Assembly (NCBI GenBank): GCA_029338615.1
Contig: JAQYAS010000053.1
Span: 1 to 49,091, forward strand
Length of the DNA: 49,091 bases
From: Clostridiales bacterium
GTDB taxonomy: Bacteria; Bacillota; Clostridia; Lachnospirales; Lachnospiraceae
Direction of reading: 5' to 3'
Within the stretch, counting starts at the first letter, position 1. Each line of letters opens with the position of its first letter. Below, one piece after another: positions 8,770 to 17,499 of the stretch. A program made the position numbers and the translations under genes. Under the pieces are notes generated by a model that made no database searches, had not been told where the DNA came from, and saw only the letters and a list, made by a program, of their open reading frames with translations.

Positions 8770-9759
8770 CTAAGATAATGAACTTCTTCGTCTCTTATCA
8801 AGAGATTTTGACTTAACTATCAGAATATCTCCTTTCTGTATCTCCAGATCACCGGTTGGCAGTATAGACATATTATCTCTGAGCACCATATATATATTCA
8901 CGCCATACTCCTCCGTAGCCTGAAGTATTGTCCTGTCGCAAAATTTGCTTGTTTCATCTACAAGCAGCTCTCCAATCTCATCCACGTCAACAACTTTGGA
9001 CTCCTCGTTGGCATTATTCTGATACTGTTCGACAAACCCCGCACTGATGATACCTGTTGGTATGGCGACCAGCAGAACCCCCATAAACGCTATGACTATC
9101 GCCATGCATTTACCGAGCAGAGTGATCGGATATATGTCCCCATATCCCACGGTGAGGACGGTTGATACCGCCCACCATATACCGCTGAAGGCATTGCTGA
9201 ACACTCCCGGCTGCGCTGCGTGCTCCGTACTGTACATACACAGACTGCTGGCCATCATCAAAATGAATATGATGAACATGGATGATATGATCTGCCTGCT
9301 CTTTCTCAGCAGGACTATCTTGATAACATTGAAGCTGTCGTACTTTGAATTGATCCTGAACAGATGGAATATACGAACCACCCTGAGCATCCTGAACGCC
9401 ACGAAACCAGACAAAAAGAATACAGGTATGATGGTCAGCAGATCCACAATACCATCATATGATATGAGGAACTTACATATCGCTTTTCTCCTGGTACATG
9501 ACGGATACAGAAAATCTGCCGTCCATATACGAAGAATATACTCTATACAGAATATTCCGGTCGTAACCCACTCAATATTGCGGAGCAGGCCATAATACGG
9601 CACAAGCTCATCGTATGTCTGCAGAAACATAACTGATATATTCGATAATATGACAATTACAATAAATATATCAAATGTTCTGCTTACCAGATTACTTCTA
9701 TCCCCAATCTGTATTATATCAAATATTTGTTTTTTTAATTTTGTCTTATTTATAGCCAC
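8770..9759 (-). CDS. Voltage-gated potassium channel (6TM, Kv type)
   Basis: Plasma-membrane K+ channel. The 329 residues show six transmembrane segments, an S4 voltage sensor with spaced arginines (FRMLRVVRIFHLFR, residues 122-135), a pore helix and the K+ selectivity filter TVGYGD (203-208), then a soluble C-terminal part of about 80 residues (EIGELLVDETSKF to GDILIVKSKS) that resembles an RCK/TrkA-C-like regulatory domain. The start is GTG at 9759, preceded by AGAGG. It lies only 21 bases after the MotB-like gene and is the third gene of a MotA-like/MotB-like/K+ channel operon, an unusual combination. Confidence 0.9.
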   Translation of the reverse strand: MAINKTKLKKQIFDIIQIGDRSNLVSRTFDIFIVIVILSNISVMFLQTYDELVPYYGLLRNIEWVTTGIFCIEYILRIWTADFLYPSCTRRKAICKFLISYDGIVDLLTIIPVFFLSGFVAFRMLRVVRIFHLFRINSKYDSFNVIKIVLLRKSRQIISSMFIIFILMMASSLCMYSTEHAAQPGVFSNAFSGIWWAVSTVLTVGYGDIYPITLLGKCMAIVIAFMGVLLVAIPTGIISAGFVEQYQNNANEESKVVDVDEIGELLVDETSKFCDRTILQATEEYGVNIYMVLRDNMSILPTGDLEIQKGDILIVKSKSLDKRRRSSLS

Positions 9760-9780
9760 TATGCACCTCTTGTAACTGCA

Positions 9781-10536
9781 TCATTTTTCTTTCAGGATGT
9801 CCATCATCTCGTCAATCATTTCTTCATCCTGAAGCCTGAACTTTATCTCAACTCTTCTGGACGCAGCCATATCTACCTTACCATTCTCTTTATATATCGG
9901 ATCACTGTACGATTTACCATTTGCCGTCAGAACAGTTCTCAGCATATCCTCCTGATCACCGCTTATTATACCATTGCTCTCAGTAAGGCAATATTTAGCC
10001 ACAGAGAACGCTCTCTGCTGTGAAAGTTCCAGGTTATATATATATGAGCCATTTGTATCTGTATGCCCCTCTATGATTATCTCCGAAACGTATTCCCTAT
10101 AGTCATCACTCAAAAGTACACTGCAGTATTTTGGAAGAAACTGATTGATAAATTCCTTTCCATCTTCCTTAAGTTCACTGTCAGACACATCAAAAAGCAC
10201 TCCCGCATCAAATGTTATGGCTCCTGTCTTCTCGTCGATCTTAACATTGAGTGAACTATCTGAAAATTCATCCCTCAAAGCCTTAACAAGATCACTCCTT
10301 ATCCCTGCTATTCTGTCAAGCTCTTTCTGCTGATCATTGAGGAGCTTCTCCTGTTTTGCAATTATCTTTTTCTGTTCTTCCAGTTCCGTCTGTTTACTCT
10401 CGTACTGCACCTTGGACTGCATAAGCGTAAAAGAAATGATCAATATAAATATCAGCAGCAGCGCTGCCATCATGTCTGAATATGACAGCCAATAGGAGGT
10501 TTCTTCTTCCTCAGGTCTTCTTCTCTTCCTGCTCAT
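9781..10536 (-). CDS. MotB/OmpA-domain membrane protein (ZorB-like stator subunit)
   Basis: Probable ion-conducting stator subunit anchored in the membrane with a peptidoglycan-binding domain outside. One N-terminal transmembrane helix (SYSDMMAALLLIFILIISF, residues 18-36) carries the conserved aspartate Asp21 that relays protons in MotB, ExbD and ZorB. A coiled coil of about 45 residues follows (QTELEEQKKIIAKQEKLL), then an OmpA-like domain with IIEGHTDTNGSYIYNLELSQ and SRRVEIKF. The gene overlaps the MotA-like gene by 4 bases (ATGA), so they form a pair. No flagellar genes occur in the window. ZorB of Zorya defence has a similar layout, but the usual ZorC/D/E partners are absent. Confidence 0.85.
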   Translation of the reverse strand: MSRKRRRPEEEETSYWLSYSDMMAALLLIFILIISFTLMQSKVQYESKQTELEEQKKIIAKQEKLLNDQQKELDRIAGIRSDLVKALRDEFSDSSLNVKIDEKTGAITFDAGVLFDVSDSELKEDGKEFINQFLPKYCSVLLSDDYREYVSEIIIEGHTDTNGSYIYNLELSQQRAFSVAKYCLTESNGIISGDQEDMLRTVLTANGKSYSDPIYKENGKVDMAASRRVEIKFRLQDEEMIDEMMDILKEK

Positions 10537-11552
10537 ACCTGCTCCTCCCTGTCTCTCACGCCTATTGCCCTGGGTCTGTTCATCCTGCCCCGGAACATAT
10601 CATTCTGATCTCTGGTCAGTATCTTTATATCTTCTATATTTTCCCCCATCGCCCTGAGATATGGCAGGAGCTTATCTTCTATGGCTTTCTGAGTTGCAAT
10701 TATCGCTTCAAGCTGTTTCTTCTGAAATTCTAATTCAAGATTACCATTATCATAAGCTGCATCGGGACGTACATATCTTTTGAATTCAGCCACAAATTCA
10801 TCCAGTCTGTGGTACGCCTGTTCCAAAACAGATTTAAATATGAAATTAAATGTAAGTGAAAAGATCATTCCATAAATTGACGTGTGAAACGCAACCTTTA
10901 TTCCATCCATAAGAGGACCTATACTGTTGGTTATCTCCTCAGCCGACCCGGTATTAAAAGCCTGCAGACCTATAGACAGACCGATAAATGTTCCCAGAAT
11001 ACCAAGTCCGGTCATCGCCCCCGGCACGAGTGAAAGTCGTCCTTTCTCAACCGCATCATCTATGAGTTGATAGTTTATAAAGTCCTCTATATCGCAGGCA
11101 TATCTTTCTGATTCATCCTGCTCCAGTCTTTTCATCTCCTCTATATAATCGATATATGTATTTCTGAGATGTTCCTCGTTGAATATACCATATCTCGTCT
11201 CTGTACGATATAGTTCCCACAGCAATTTCTTTTCCTTGGCATAATCCCCCTTGATATAGCTGATTGCAATATGAAAATCTTCACCCATTCCATCTATATG
11301 TTTCAAATGTTTATAGGCATATACAAATATTGCTCCTGTTACAGCAAACATGCATGCACTTATAATTACATTCGCCATATCAATACTGTCATTCGTGACG
11401 TTCAGCAAGATACAGATCCCCAACATAACCACATATACAACCGGAAGCCATTTCTTGTTCAGTTCCACTCTCATATTCTGTTTCTTTCGAAACGAACGTG
11501 CTGCCTTCTCATTCTGTGGCCTGACTGTTTTCAGCCTGTTTCTTTTGTTCAT
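10533..11552 (-). CDS. MotA/TolQ/ExbB-type proton channel protein (ZorA-like)
   Basis: Membrane partner of the MotB-like protein. The 339 residues contain two N-terminal hydrophobic helices (WLPVVYVVMLGICILLN and a second around residue 65), a cytoplasmic loop, and the MotA/ExbB channel pair with PGAMTGLGILGTFIGLSIGL and TSIYGMIFSLTFNFIF. The C-terminal tail is helical and about 80 residues long, much shorter than the tail of ZorA from Zorya defence. The frame opens at 11579, but GGAGG lies inside that stretch just before the ATG at 11552 (MNKRNRLKTV), which I take as the start. First gene of the three-gene ion-channel operon. Confidence 0.82.
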   Translation of the reverse strand: MNKRNRLKTVRPQNEKAARSFRKKQNMRVELNKKWLPVVYVVMLGICILLNVTNDSIDMANVIISACMFAVTGAIFVYAYKHLKHIDGMGEDFHIAISYIKGDYAKEKKLLWELYRTETRYGIFNEEHLRNTYIDYIEEMKRLEQDESERYACDIEDFINYQLIDDAVEKGRLSLVPGAMTGLGILGTFIGLSIGLQAFNTGSAEEITNSIGPLMDGIKVAFHTSIYGMIFSLTFNFIFKSVLEQAYHRLDEFVAEFKRYVRPDAAYDNGNLELEFQKKQLEAIIATQKAIEDKLLPYLRAMGENIEDIKILTRDQNDMFRGRMNRPRAIGVRDREEQV

Positions 11553-11590
11553 ATTAATTTCCTCCCACCTTTTGGACACAATATAGTTCT

Positions 11591-11619
11591 ATCATAGATA
11601 AATTTCCTTAATTTTACCA
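11591..11619 (-). promoter_or_regulatory. Possible promoter of the MotA-like operon
   Basis: Minus strand TGGTAA (11614-11619), 17 bp, TATGAT (11591-11596), 40 bp upstream of the start codon. The -35 is a weak match. The AT-rich 11580-11840 stretch otherwise holds no gene that I can support. Confidence 0.35.
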
Positions 11620-11840
11620 GATGAAATACTTACCCTTTTTCTTCTGTGCACACCTCACAAACAACACAATCGTTTTTGTGCAAAATGAAAATAACGTCAT
11701 AAAATCTTTAAAATTGAATTATTTTATTTTGCAAAACGTTTTTTTTCTGTACATATTCTGTTCATATTTTATGTTTATACTAAACTCAGTTGTTCAAGAG
11801 AAAATAATTTTTACTCTTTGTTGTTTAATATGTTGTTTAA

Positions 11841-11873
11841 AAAGAACCGCCTGGATATTTGAGGTGGTTCTTT
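11841..11873. terminator. Bidirectional terminator-like hairpin
   Basis: AAAGAACCGCCT pairs with GAGGTGGTTCTTT (one G-U pair) around a short loop, with T-runs on the plus-strand side and A-runs mirrored on the other. It lies beyond the putP terminator and may serve as a backup for read-through from putP. Confidence 0.6.
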
Positions 11874-11921
11874 TTGATTTTGCAGATATTCCCGATGTTC
11901 TTCCACATTTTACAGCATAAG

Positions 11922-11964
11922 AAAAAGCACATGGAACCATAACATATAGATTCCATGTGCTTTT
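11922..11964 (-). terminator. Intrinsic terminator of putP
   Basis: Perfect 14-bp stem: AAAAGCACATGGAA (11923-11936) against TTCCATGTGCTTTT (11951-11964). The T-run follows on the minus strand, 30 bases after the putP stop. Confidence 0.85.
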
Positions 11965-11993
11965 ATTTACCATATATCTTTTATTACCTGTTA

Positions 11994-13475
11994 TTAATCT
12001 GTTGGCTGCTGAGCCTTCTCGAATATCTCTATAACCTTATCATCTGGCTTCTTTGTAAGAAGTGATACCACTATCGCTGTTATAAATGCAGCTGCAAAGC
12101 CAGGAACAATCTCATACAGTCCTGTTGAGGAAACAAAGAACTTATACCAGAGCATATCAACAGTAAATCCAACAATAATTGATGACAACGCTCCGGAGTA
12201 GTTAAGTCTCTTCCAGTACAATGACAACAGTATTACCGGGCCAAACGCTGAACCAAAAGCTCCCCACGCATTTGACACAAGTGCCATAATTCCCTCACAA
12301 TCAGGATTCATTGCTATTGCAAGTGCCACAGCTGAAATAACTATAACAACTATCCTTCCAGCCCAAAGCATCTCTTTGTCAGACGCATTCTTTCTGAAAA
12401 TCGGCTTGTACACATCAGACGAAAAAGCTGATGATGACGCAAGGAGCTGTGAATCAGCCGTGCTCATGGATGCGGCAAGTATTGCTGACAACAGGATACC
12501 TGCCACCAGCGCAGGAAATACTCCTCTGACAAGTTTTATGAATACCTGTGAATTATCTGCCAGTCCGGCTCCCAGATACTTGAGGCCTACCATGCCCACT
12601 ACAGATGCCATAACAAGTATGATTCCTGTCCAGCACGTTCCAACTATTCTGGACTTTTTCATTTCCTTCTCTGACTTTATTGATATATATCTTATAAGTA
12701 TATGAGGCATACCCATATATCCAAGCCCCCATGCAAGTCCTGATATAATATTGATTATACTCTTGCTGTCAAACGAGCCACTTACAAGTGCATTGTAATA
12801 GTTATCAGGTACAACCACCTCAGGAGCTACAAAACCGGCACCTTCCATGGTGATCACCGCTATAATAGGGGCTACCATAAGTGCGGCGAGCATCAGAAGT
12901 CCCTGGAAGAAATCCGTCCAGCACACTGCGTTGAACCCACCAAGGAATGTGTACACAACAATAATAACTGCAGCACCTATCATCGCCGTATTCCTGTTTA
13001 TTCCCATAACTGTATTAAACAGTGTTCCGCATGCTGATATGCTCGATGCCGCATATATACAATATGCAACTACGAATATAACCGCACATATTATCAGAAG
13101 CAGCTTGTTGTCTGACTGAAAACGATTTGTCAGATACTGAGGTATCGTAATAGAGTCATTATAAGCCATTGAAAATCTTCTGAGTTTTGGTGCTATAAAT
13201 ATCCATGCGCACGCCGTTCCTATAAACAATCCCACAGATATCCACATATTGCTGAGTCCAGTTGCATAAAATGCGCCAGGCAGTCCCATGAGCACCCAGG
13301 CACTCATATCCGACGCTCCAGCGCTGAGAGCAGCCACAAGGCCATTCATATCTCTGCCTCCAAGGAAATAATCCTTCTCTCCGGAATTGCCTCTGGACTT
13401 GAAGAAGAAATAAATTCCCACGCCGATTACCAGGACAAAATACGCTATAAACGCAATCATCTCGTAAACATTCAT
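11994..13475 (-). CDS. putP: Sodium/proline symporter
   Basis: Sodium-coupled solute importer of the SSS family in the cytoplasmic membrane. The 493 residues have about 13 transmembrane segments. Recognisable blocks are FLGGRDMNGLVAALSAGASD (sodium/substrate region), SAWVLMGLPGAFYATG, FLGGFNAVCWTDFFQG and ILAASMSTADSQLLASSSAF, all close to PutP. Proline is the best guess for the substrate, from family resemblance only. AAGGTGG precedes the ATG. It is a single-gene unit with a strong terminator. No proline dehydrogenase of the PutA type is adjacent. Confidence 0.9.
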   Translation of the reverse strand: MNVYEMIAFIAYFVLVIGVGIYFFFKSRGNSGEKDYFLGGRDMNGLVAALSAGASDMSAWVLMGLPGAFYATGLSNMWISVGLFIGTACAWIFIAPKLRRFSMAYNDSITIPQYLTNRFQSDNKLLLIICAVIFVVAYCIYAASSISACGTLFNTVMGINRNTAMIGAAVIIVVYTFLGGFNAVCWTDFFQGLLMLAALMVAPIIAVITMEGAGFVAPEVVVPDNYYNALVSGSFDSKSIINIISGLAWGLGYMGMPHILIRYISIKSEKEMKKSRIVGTCWTGIILVMASVVGMVGLKYLGAGLADNSQVFIKLVRGVFPALVAGILLSAILAASMSTADSQLLASSSAFSSDVYKPIFRKNASDKEMLWAGRIVVIVISAVALAIAMNPDCEGIMALVSNAWGAFGSAFGPVILLSLYWKRLNYSGALSSIIVGFTVDMLWYKFFVSSTGLYEIVPGFAAAFITAIVVSLLTKKPDDKVIEIFEKAQQPTD

Positions 13476-13660
13476 TAGTTAATCCACCTTCCATAATAAT
13501 TATAATTTATCTACTCCGCACCAACATTCCTGCTGTAAATACAGAATCTCCCTGTCAGCGCACATAACAAAGCAAATTCTACACGGAAATATGCCAAATT
13601 GCAAGATTTTTCAGCATTTAACCCTCACCCTCTGGCACACAAGACTTTAGTTTCTATCCG

Positions 13661-13726
13661 AAAAACAGCCGGCCCTGGCAACTTATCCGGCCACGACACC
13701 GGACAGCTCTGCCTCAAGCCAGCTGT
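13661..13726 (-). terminator. Terminator of paaK
   Basis: Minus-strand ACAGCTGGC (13718-13726) pairs with GCCGGCTGT (13665-13673, one G-U pair) and is followed by five T residues. A nested TCCGG/CCGGA stem (13686-13703) lies in the loop. The rest of 13476-13766 shows no gene I can support. Confidence 0.6.
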
Positions 13727-13766
13727 ATTTCTCTTTATTGTTTCAATAAATTTCTGTATTCAGATC

Positions 13767-15092
13767 TTAGAAACCTATATGTCTGTTATCTGTTATTCTC
13801 TTAGCCTTACCCTCCGAACGTGGAATAGTCTTAGGTGGCACAAGTTCAACCTTCGCACTGATCAAAAGTGTCTGCTTTATATCTGTCTTGATACGAGCTG
13901 CAATGGCGTCAAGCTTTGCAGTATCTGTCATATCCACGTCATCCTTAAGCTCAACCTGTACAGTCAGCTTATCCTGCGAATTCACGCGATCTACAACCAG
14001 CATGTAGTGGGCTGAAGCCTCCTCAACGCCAAGAAGAACTGACTCTATCTGGCTAGGGAACACATTTACACCACGAACTACGAGCATATCATCTGTACGT
14101 CCCGTAATACGGCTCATCTTGACTGTTGTTCTTCCACATGCACATGTGCCATGAGTGAGGGTACATATATCATGTGTCCTGTATCTGATCATAGGTGTAC
14201 CTGTCTTGGTAAGAGTTGTAAATACAAGTTCTCCAGGAACTCCGTCAGGAATCGGCTCCTCTGTGACAGGATCAATAATCTCTGCAAGGACATGATCCTC
14301 ATTGATATGCATTCCATTCTTCTCAAAACACTCAAATGCAACACCAGGTCCGCCGATCTCCGTGAGACCATATATGTCAAACGCATCAAAATCAAGAAGT
14401 TCCTCGAGATGCTGTCTCATCTCCTCAGTCCATGGCTCTGCGCCAAAGCACCCGGACTTAAGCTTAAGTTCAGATGGATCAATACCCATCTCTCTGATAG
14501 TCTCTGCAAGATATGTAGCATATGAAGGTGTACAGCAAAGCATAGTAGCACCAAGCTCCTTCATCATCATGATCTGTCTCTGGGTGTTGCCTGAAGACAT
14601 TGGAACTACTGTGGCGCCAACCTTGGTCGCACCCTGATGGGCTCCGAGTCCGCCTGTGAACAATCCATAACCGTAAGCTATCTGGATGATATCATCCTCT
14701 CCGCCACCGGCACACTTGATAGCTCTTGCAACCATCTCTGTCCAAACATCAATATCATTCTGTGTATATCCTGATACAATAGGTTTTCCTGTTGTTCCTG
14801 ATGATCCCTGAATTCTGATTATATCCTTTTTATCTGCAGCAAACAGCCCAAATGGGAAGTTATCTCTGAGATCTGTCTTCTGCGTAAACGGAAGCTTCAC
14901 TATGTCATCTATACTATTTATATCCTCCGGCTTTACTCCCGCCTCATCCATTCTGGCTCTGTATGCCGGAACATTTGCATATTCAAGTTCTACTGTCTTT
15001 CTAAGTCTCTCCCCCTGAAGCTTCTTTCTCTCCTCAGGATTCATGCACTCCATCTCTTTATTATAGATGTAATGAATCTTTTTCTGTCTCAT
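13767..15092 (-). CDS. paaK: Phenylacetate-CoA ligase family enzyme
   Basis: Adenylate-forming ligase that activates phenylacetate or a related aryl acid to its CoA thioester using ATP. The AMP-binding motif is QGSSGTTGKPIVSGYT, followed by GYGLFTGGLGAHQGA, YGLTEIGGPGVAFEC, the MIRYRTHDICTL strand and the C-terminal GRTDDMLVVRGVNVFPSQIE with the mobile domain. The frame is open to 15152, but GGAGG lies 11 nt before the ATG at 15092, giving a 441-residue protein, the usual size. It stands alone. In many gut anaerobes paaK sits with indolepyruvate oxidoreductase genes; none is seen here. Confidence 0.93.
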   Translation of the reverse strand: MRQKKIHYIYNKEMECMNPEERKKLQGERLRKTVELEYANVPAYRARMDEAGVKPEDINSIDDIVKLPFTQKTDLRDNFPFGLFAADKKDIIRIQGSSGTTGKPIVSGYTQNDIDVWTEMVARAIKCAGGGEDDIIQIAYGYGLFTGGLGAHQGATKVGATVVPMSSGNTQRQIMMMKELGATMLCCTPSYATYLAETIREMGIDPSELKLKSGCFGAEPWTEEMRQHLEELLDFDAFDIYGLTEIGGPGVAFECFEKNGMHINEDHVLAEIIDPVTEEPIPDGVPGELVFTTLTKTGTPMIRYRTHDICTLTHGTCACGRTTVKMSRITGRTDDMLVVRGVNVFPSQIESVLLGVEEASAHYMLVVDRVNSQDKLTVQVELKDDVDMTDTAKLDAIAARIKTDIKQTLLISAKVELVPPKTIPRSEGKAKRITDNRHIGF

Positions 15093-15173
15093 ACCTGTAC
15101 TGTCCTCCATATGTTTATAAGTTTTATGCAATGTAACGATTTTTGTCAGCACTTTAACGCATCAAACGATTAA

Positions 15174-15202
15174 ATTGTACAATCTAGTTCATGCAGTGTC
15201 AA
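15174..15202 (-). promoter_or_regulatory. Promoter of paaK
   Basis: Near-consensus sigma-A promoter on the minus strand: TTGACA (15197-15202), 17 bp, TACAAT (15174-15179). The leader would be about 75 nt. Confidence 0.75.
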
Positions 15203-15235
15203 GAAAAAAGGGACTTTTCTTGAAATTATAATAGT

Positions 15236-15280
15236 AAAAAGCCCTGCATCCTATGGAATTCATAAGATGCAGGGCTTTTT
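15236..15280 (-). terminator. Terminator of the rpmG-secE-nusG-rplK-rplA unit
   Basis: A 15-bp perfect stem, AAAAAGCCCTGCATC against GATGCAGGGCTTTTT, with additional tatg/cata pairing in the loop. It lies 24 bases after the rplA stop. Its presence means rplJ-rplL are not in the same unit here. Confidence 0.9.
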
Positions 15281-15303
15281 CTGATGATATTCTCAACTAA
15301 GCT

Positions 15304-15996
15304 TTATACATAGCTTGTTGTGTTGATCTTTACACCAGGTCCCATTGTTGAAGCAATTACAACACTCTTAAGGTACTGACCCTTAGCAGCTGCTGGCTTT
15401 GCCTTAACAATAGCATTTATTAATGTCTGGAAATTCTCGTTTAACTGTTCCTCTGTGAAAGAAACTTTTCCCACTGGCACATGGATAATGTTGGCTTTGT
15501 CAAGTCTGTACTCTATCTTACCAGCTTTGATATCTGAGATAGCCTTTGTTACATCCATAGTAACTGTTCCAGCCTTAGGGTTTGGCATGAGACCCTTTGG
15601 TCCAAGTACACGACCAAGACGTCCTACAACACCCATCATATCAGGTGTAGCTACAACTACGTCAAAATCTAACCATCCCTCGTTCTGGATCTTAGGTACC
15701 AGCTCATCTCCACCAGCGTAATCAGCGCCTGCAGCAAGAGCCTCGTCAACCTTTGCACCCTTTGCAAATACGAGAACCTTAACTGTCTTACCTGTTCCGT
15801 GTGGAAGAACTACAGCACCACGAACCTGCTGATCAGCGTGACGTCCGTCAACACCCAGTCTCAGGTGAGCCTCTACAGTCTCATCGAACTTAGCTGAAGC
15901 CATCTTCTTAACCAAAGCAACTGCTTCGCTTGCTTCGTAAGCAGCAGTCTTATCATAGAGCTTGCTTGCATCTACATATTTCTTACTCTTAATCAT
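15304..15996 (-). CDS. rplA: Large ribosomal subunit protein uL1
   Basis: Binds 23S rRNA at the L1 stalk and helps release E-site tRNA. It represses its own operon in many bacteria. The 230-residue length is normal. Landmarks are [40 protein letters not shown], the [20 protein letters not shown] block and [16 protein letters not shown] precedes the ATG. It is the last gene of rpmG-secE-nusG-rplK-rplA. A hairpin motif in its leader is repeated in the rplK leader. Confidence 0.99.
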   Translation of the reverse strand: MIKSKKYVDASKLYDKTAAYEASEAVALVKKMASAKFDETVEAHLRLGVDGRHADQQVRGAVVLPHGTGKTVKVLVFAKGAKVDEALAAGADYAGGDELVPKIQNEGWLDFDVVVATPDMMGVVGRLGRVLGPKGLMPNPKAGTVTMDVTKAISDIKAGKIEYRLDKANIIHVPVGKVSFTEEQLNENFQTLINAIVKAKPAAAKGQYLKSVVIASTMGPGVKINTTSYV

Positions 15997-16010
15997 TATT
16001 ATAAACCTCC

Positions 16011-16039
16011 TGTGGTCATATCGGGAGCGACCCTCCCAC
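16011..16039 (-). promoter_or_regulatory. Structured motif in the rplA leader
   Basis: Minus-strand GTGGGAGGGTCGCTCCCG followed by ATATGACCACA: a GGGAG/CTCCC stem flanked by GTGG/CCAC. The same layout occurs upstream of rplK (16499-16527). It lies 15-43 nt before the rplA start. Binding by L1 or RNA processing are the likely roles. Confidence 0.5.
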
Positions 16040-16051
16040 TAAATATCTGTA

Positions 16052-16477
16052 TTACTCTTCAACTGTAACGCCCATTGAACGAGCTGTTCCAGCGATCATG
16101 CTCATTGCAGACTCAAGGCTTGCAGCGTTCAGATCCTTCATCTTAAGTTCAGCGATCTCCTGAACCTTAGCCTTAGAAATTGTTGCAACCTTTGTCTTCT
16201 TTGAGTTTGCAGAACCTGACTTGATGTTACATGCCTTCTTGATAAGAAGTGATGCAGGTGGAGTCTTTGTAATGAAACTGAAGCTCTTATCCTGATATAC
16301 AGTGATTACAACAGGAATGATCATATCACCTTCATTAGCTGTTCTTGCATTAAATTCCTTTGTGAAAGCAACGATATTAACACCGTGCTGACCAAGAGCT
16401 GGTCCAACAGGTGGTGCAGGAGTTGCCTTTCCTGCAGGTATCTGTAATTTGATGTATCCTTCTACTTTCTTTGCCAT
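16052..16477 (-). CDS. rplK: Large ribosomal subunit protein uL11
   Basis: Forms the GTPase-associated centre with 23S rRNA and is the target of thiopeptides and the activator of RelA. The open frame begins at 16516, but the family start [19 protein letters not shown] is at 16477 and GGAGG lies 10 nt upstream, giving 141 residues, the standard size. The [14 protein letters not shown] motif and the C-terminal [16 protein letters not shown] are clear. It lies between nusG and rplA. Confidence 0.98.
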   Translation of the reverse strand: MAKKVEGYIKLQIPAGKATPAPPVGPALGQHGVNIVAFTKEFNARTANEGDMIIPVVITVYQDKSFSFITKTPPASLLIKKACNIKSGSANSKKTKVATISKAKVQEIAELKMKDLNAASLESAMSMIAGTARSMGVTVEE

Positions 16478-16498
16478 TTTAGCATTCCTCCAAAATAC

Positions 16499-16527
16499 TG
16501 TGGTAATAACGGGCAAAACCCTTCCAC
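16499..16527 (-). promoter_or_regulatory. Structured motif in the rplK leader
   Basis: Minus-strand GTGGAAGGGTTTTGCCCG followed by TTATTACCACA, the same GTGG-AGGG-loop-CCCG-ACCACA layout as at 16011-16039, in the 57-base gap between nusG and rplK. Confidence 0.5.
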
Positions 16528-16534
16528 TTGATAA

Positions 16535-17062
16535 TTACAACTTCTTGATATCAGCAAACGCAATATCAACAGTATTTACACGACCAAACATTTCTACTTC
16601 GATGGCTACGGTCTGTTTTGCAGTGTTAATTGCCTTAATTGTTGCTACTGTGCCTTCCCAGGCACCTGAAGTAACCGTGATAGAATCACCCACTTCAACG
16701 TCAATGACAACTTCCTCAGACGTCTGATACAAGTTGCTAAGTTCTTCGTCAGTGAGCGGAACAGGTTTTCTTGGATCTGATCCAACAAATCCTGTAACAC
16801 CTCTTGTGTTACGGACAACATACCATGTAACATCGTTCATGACCATGTTGATGAGAACATAACCAGGAAGTATCTTCCTCTCAACTGGCTTAGCTTTACC
16901 ATTCTTGATCTCTGTGGCATCCTCTACCGGAACGACTACCTCTAAAATCTGGTCTTGCAAATTTCTGTTTTCTTTTGTTTTCTCAATATCAGCCTTTACT
17001 TTGTTTTCATATCCTGAGTATGTATGAACAACATACCATCTTGCATTATCTGCTTCTGACAT
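16535..17062 (-). CDS. nusG: Transcription termination/antitermination protein NusG
   Basis: Binds RNA polymerase and modulates pausing, termination and transcription-translation coupling. It has the NGN domain WYVVHTYSGYENKVK, the loop VERKILPGYVLINM and VRNTRGVTGFVGSDPRKPVPL. The C-terminal KOW domain runs from VGDSITVTSGAWEGTVATIK to the end. Two ATGs are possible. The one at 17062 (MSEADNARWYV) has GGTGGAG at a good distance and is preferred over the one at 17074. The secE gene ends 15 bases upstream. Confidence 0.97.
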   Translation of the reverse strand: MSEADNARWYVVHTYSGYENKVKADIEKTKENRNLQDQILEVVVPVEDATEIKNGKAKPVERKILPGYVLINMVMNDVTWYVVRNTRGVTGFVGSDPRKPVPLTDEELSNLYQTSEEVVIDVEVGDSITVTSGAWEGTVATIKAINTAKQTVAIEVEMFGRVNTVDIAFADIKKL

Positions 17063-17077
17063 ATTCTCCACCATCCT

Positions 17078-17290
17078 TTACCCAACTATGAAATTCAAAC
17101 CAACCTGGATCAGCCAATCCACAATAGCTATAATGCAGCCGAGAACGACTGAGGAAATAACCACCGCAACTGACTGTCTTGCAAGGGAGTTCTTATCAAG
17201 CCATGTGATCTTTCTAAACTCTCCCTTTAATTCCTGAAACCAGCTTCTCTTGAGAGTATTTGACTTTTCTTCATTGCTAGATTTAGACAT
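17078..17290 (-). CDS. secE: Preprotein translocase subunit SecE
   Basis: Small essential subunit of the SecYEG channel. The 70-residue protein has the conserved amphipathic segment WFQELKGEFRKITWLDKNSL and one C-terminal transmembrane helix (VAVVISSVVLGCIIAIVDWL). GGAGG precedes the ATG. It lies between rpmG and nusG, the usual order. Confidence 0.96.
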   Translation of the reverse strand: MSKSSNEEKSNTLKRSWFQELKGEFRKITWLDKNSLARQSVAVVISSVVLGCIIAIVDWLIQVGLNFIVG

Positions 17291-17317
17291 AACTCTATTC
17301 CTCCTTACTGGTTCAGA

Positions 17318-17467
17318 CTATTTTGTCTCCTTGTGTACTGTATGAGCCTTGCAGAATCTACAGTACTTCTTTGTTTCCATTCTGTCTGGATGCGTTTTCT
17401 TATCCTTTGTCATATTGTAATTACGCTGTTTACAATCCTGACATGCCAATGTTATTTTAACGCGCAT
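17318..17467 (-). CDS. rpmG: Large ribosomal subunit protein bL33
   Basis: Short 49-residue ribosomal protein found by reading the minus strand. It begins [19 protein letters not shown] and ends HTVHKETK. The two CxxC pairs (CQDC and CRFC) mark the zinc-binding form of L33. GGAGG lies 9 nt before the ATG. First gene of the rpmG-secE-nusG-rplK-rplA unit, driven by the promoter at 17530-17559. Confidence 0.96.
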   Translation of the reverse strand: MRVKITLACQDCKQRNYNMTKDKKTHPDRMETKKYCRFCKAHTVHKETK

Positions 17468-17499
17468 TTCCACTTACCTCCATTGTTATTTTAAGGCGC

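Noticed and set aside
9781..11552. Flagellar motor genes motA/motB
   Set aside because: There is no flagellar context, the MotA-like protein lacks the usual four-helix layout and the C-terminal motor region, and a K+ channel is the operon partner.
9781..11552. Complete Zorya defence system
   Set aside because: ZorC, ZorD or ZorE homologues are not present and the ZorA-type tail is too short. Only resemblance of the pair is claimed.
11621..11920. Plus-strand open frame of 99 codons beyond the MotA-like gene
   Set aside because: It is AT-rich low-complexity sequence, has no ribosome-binding site and runs through a bidirectional terminator hairpin.
13599..14015. Plus-strand open frame over the paaK terminator and 3' end
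   Set aside because: It overlaps the coding end of paaK in antisense and has no start signals or recognisable protein.
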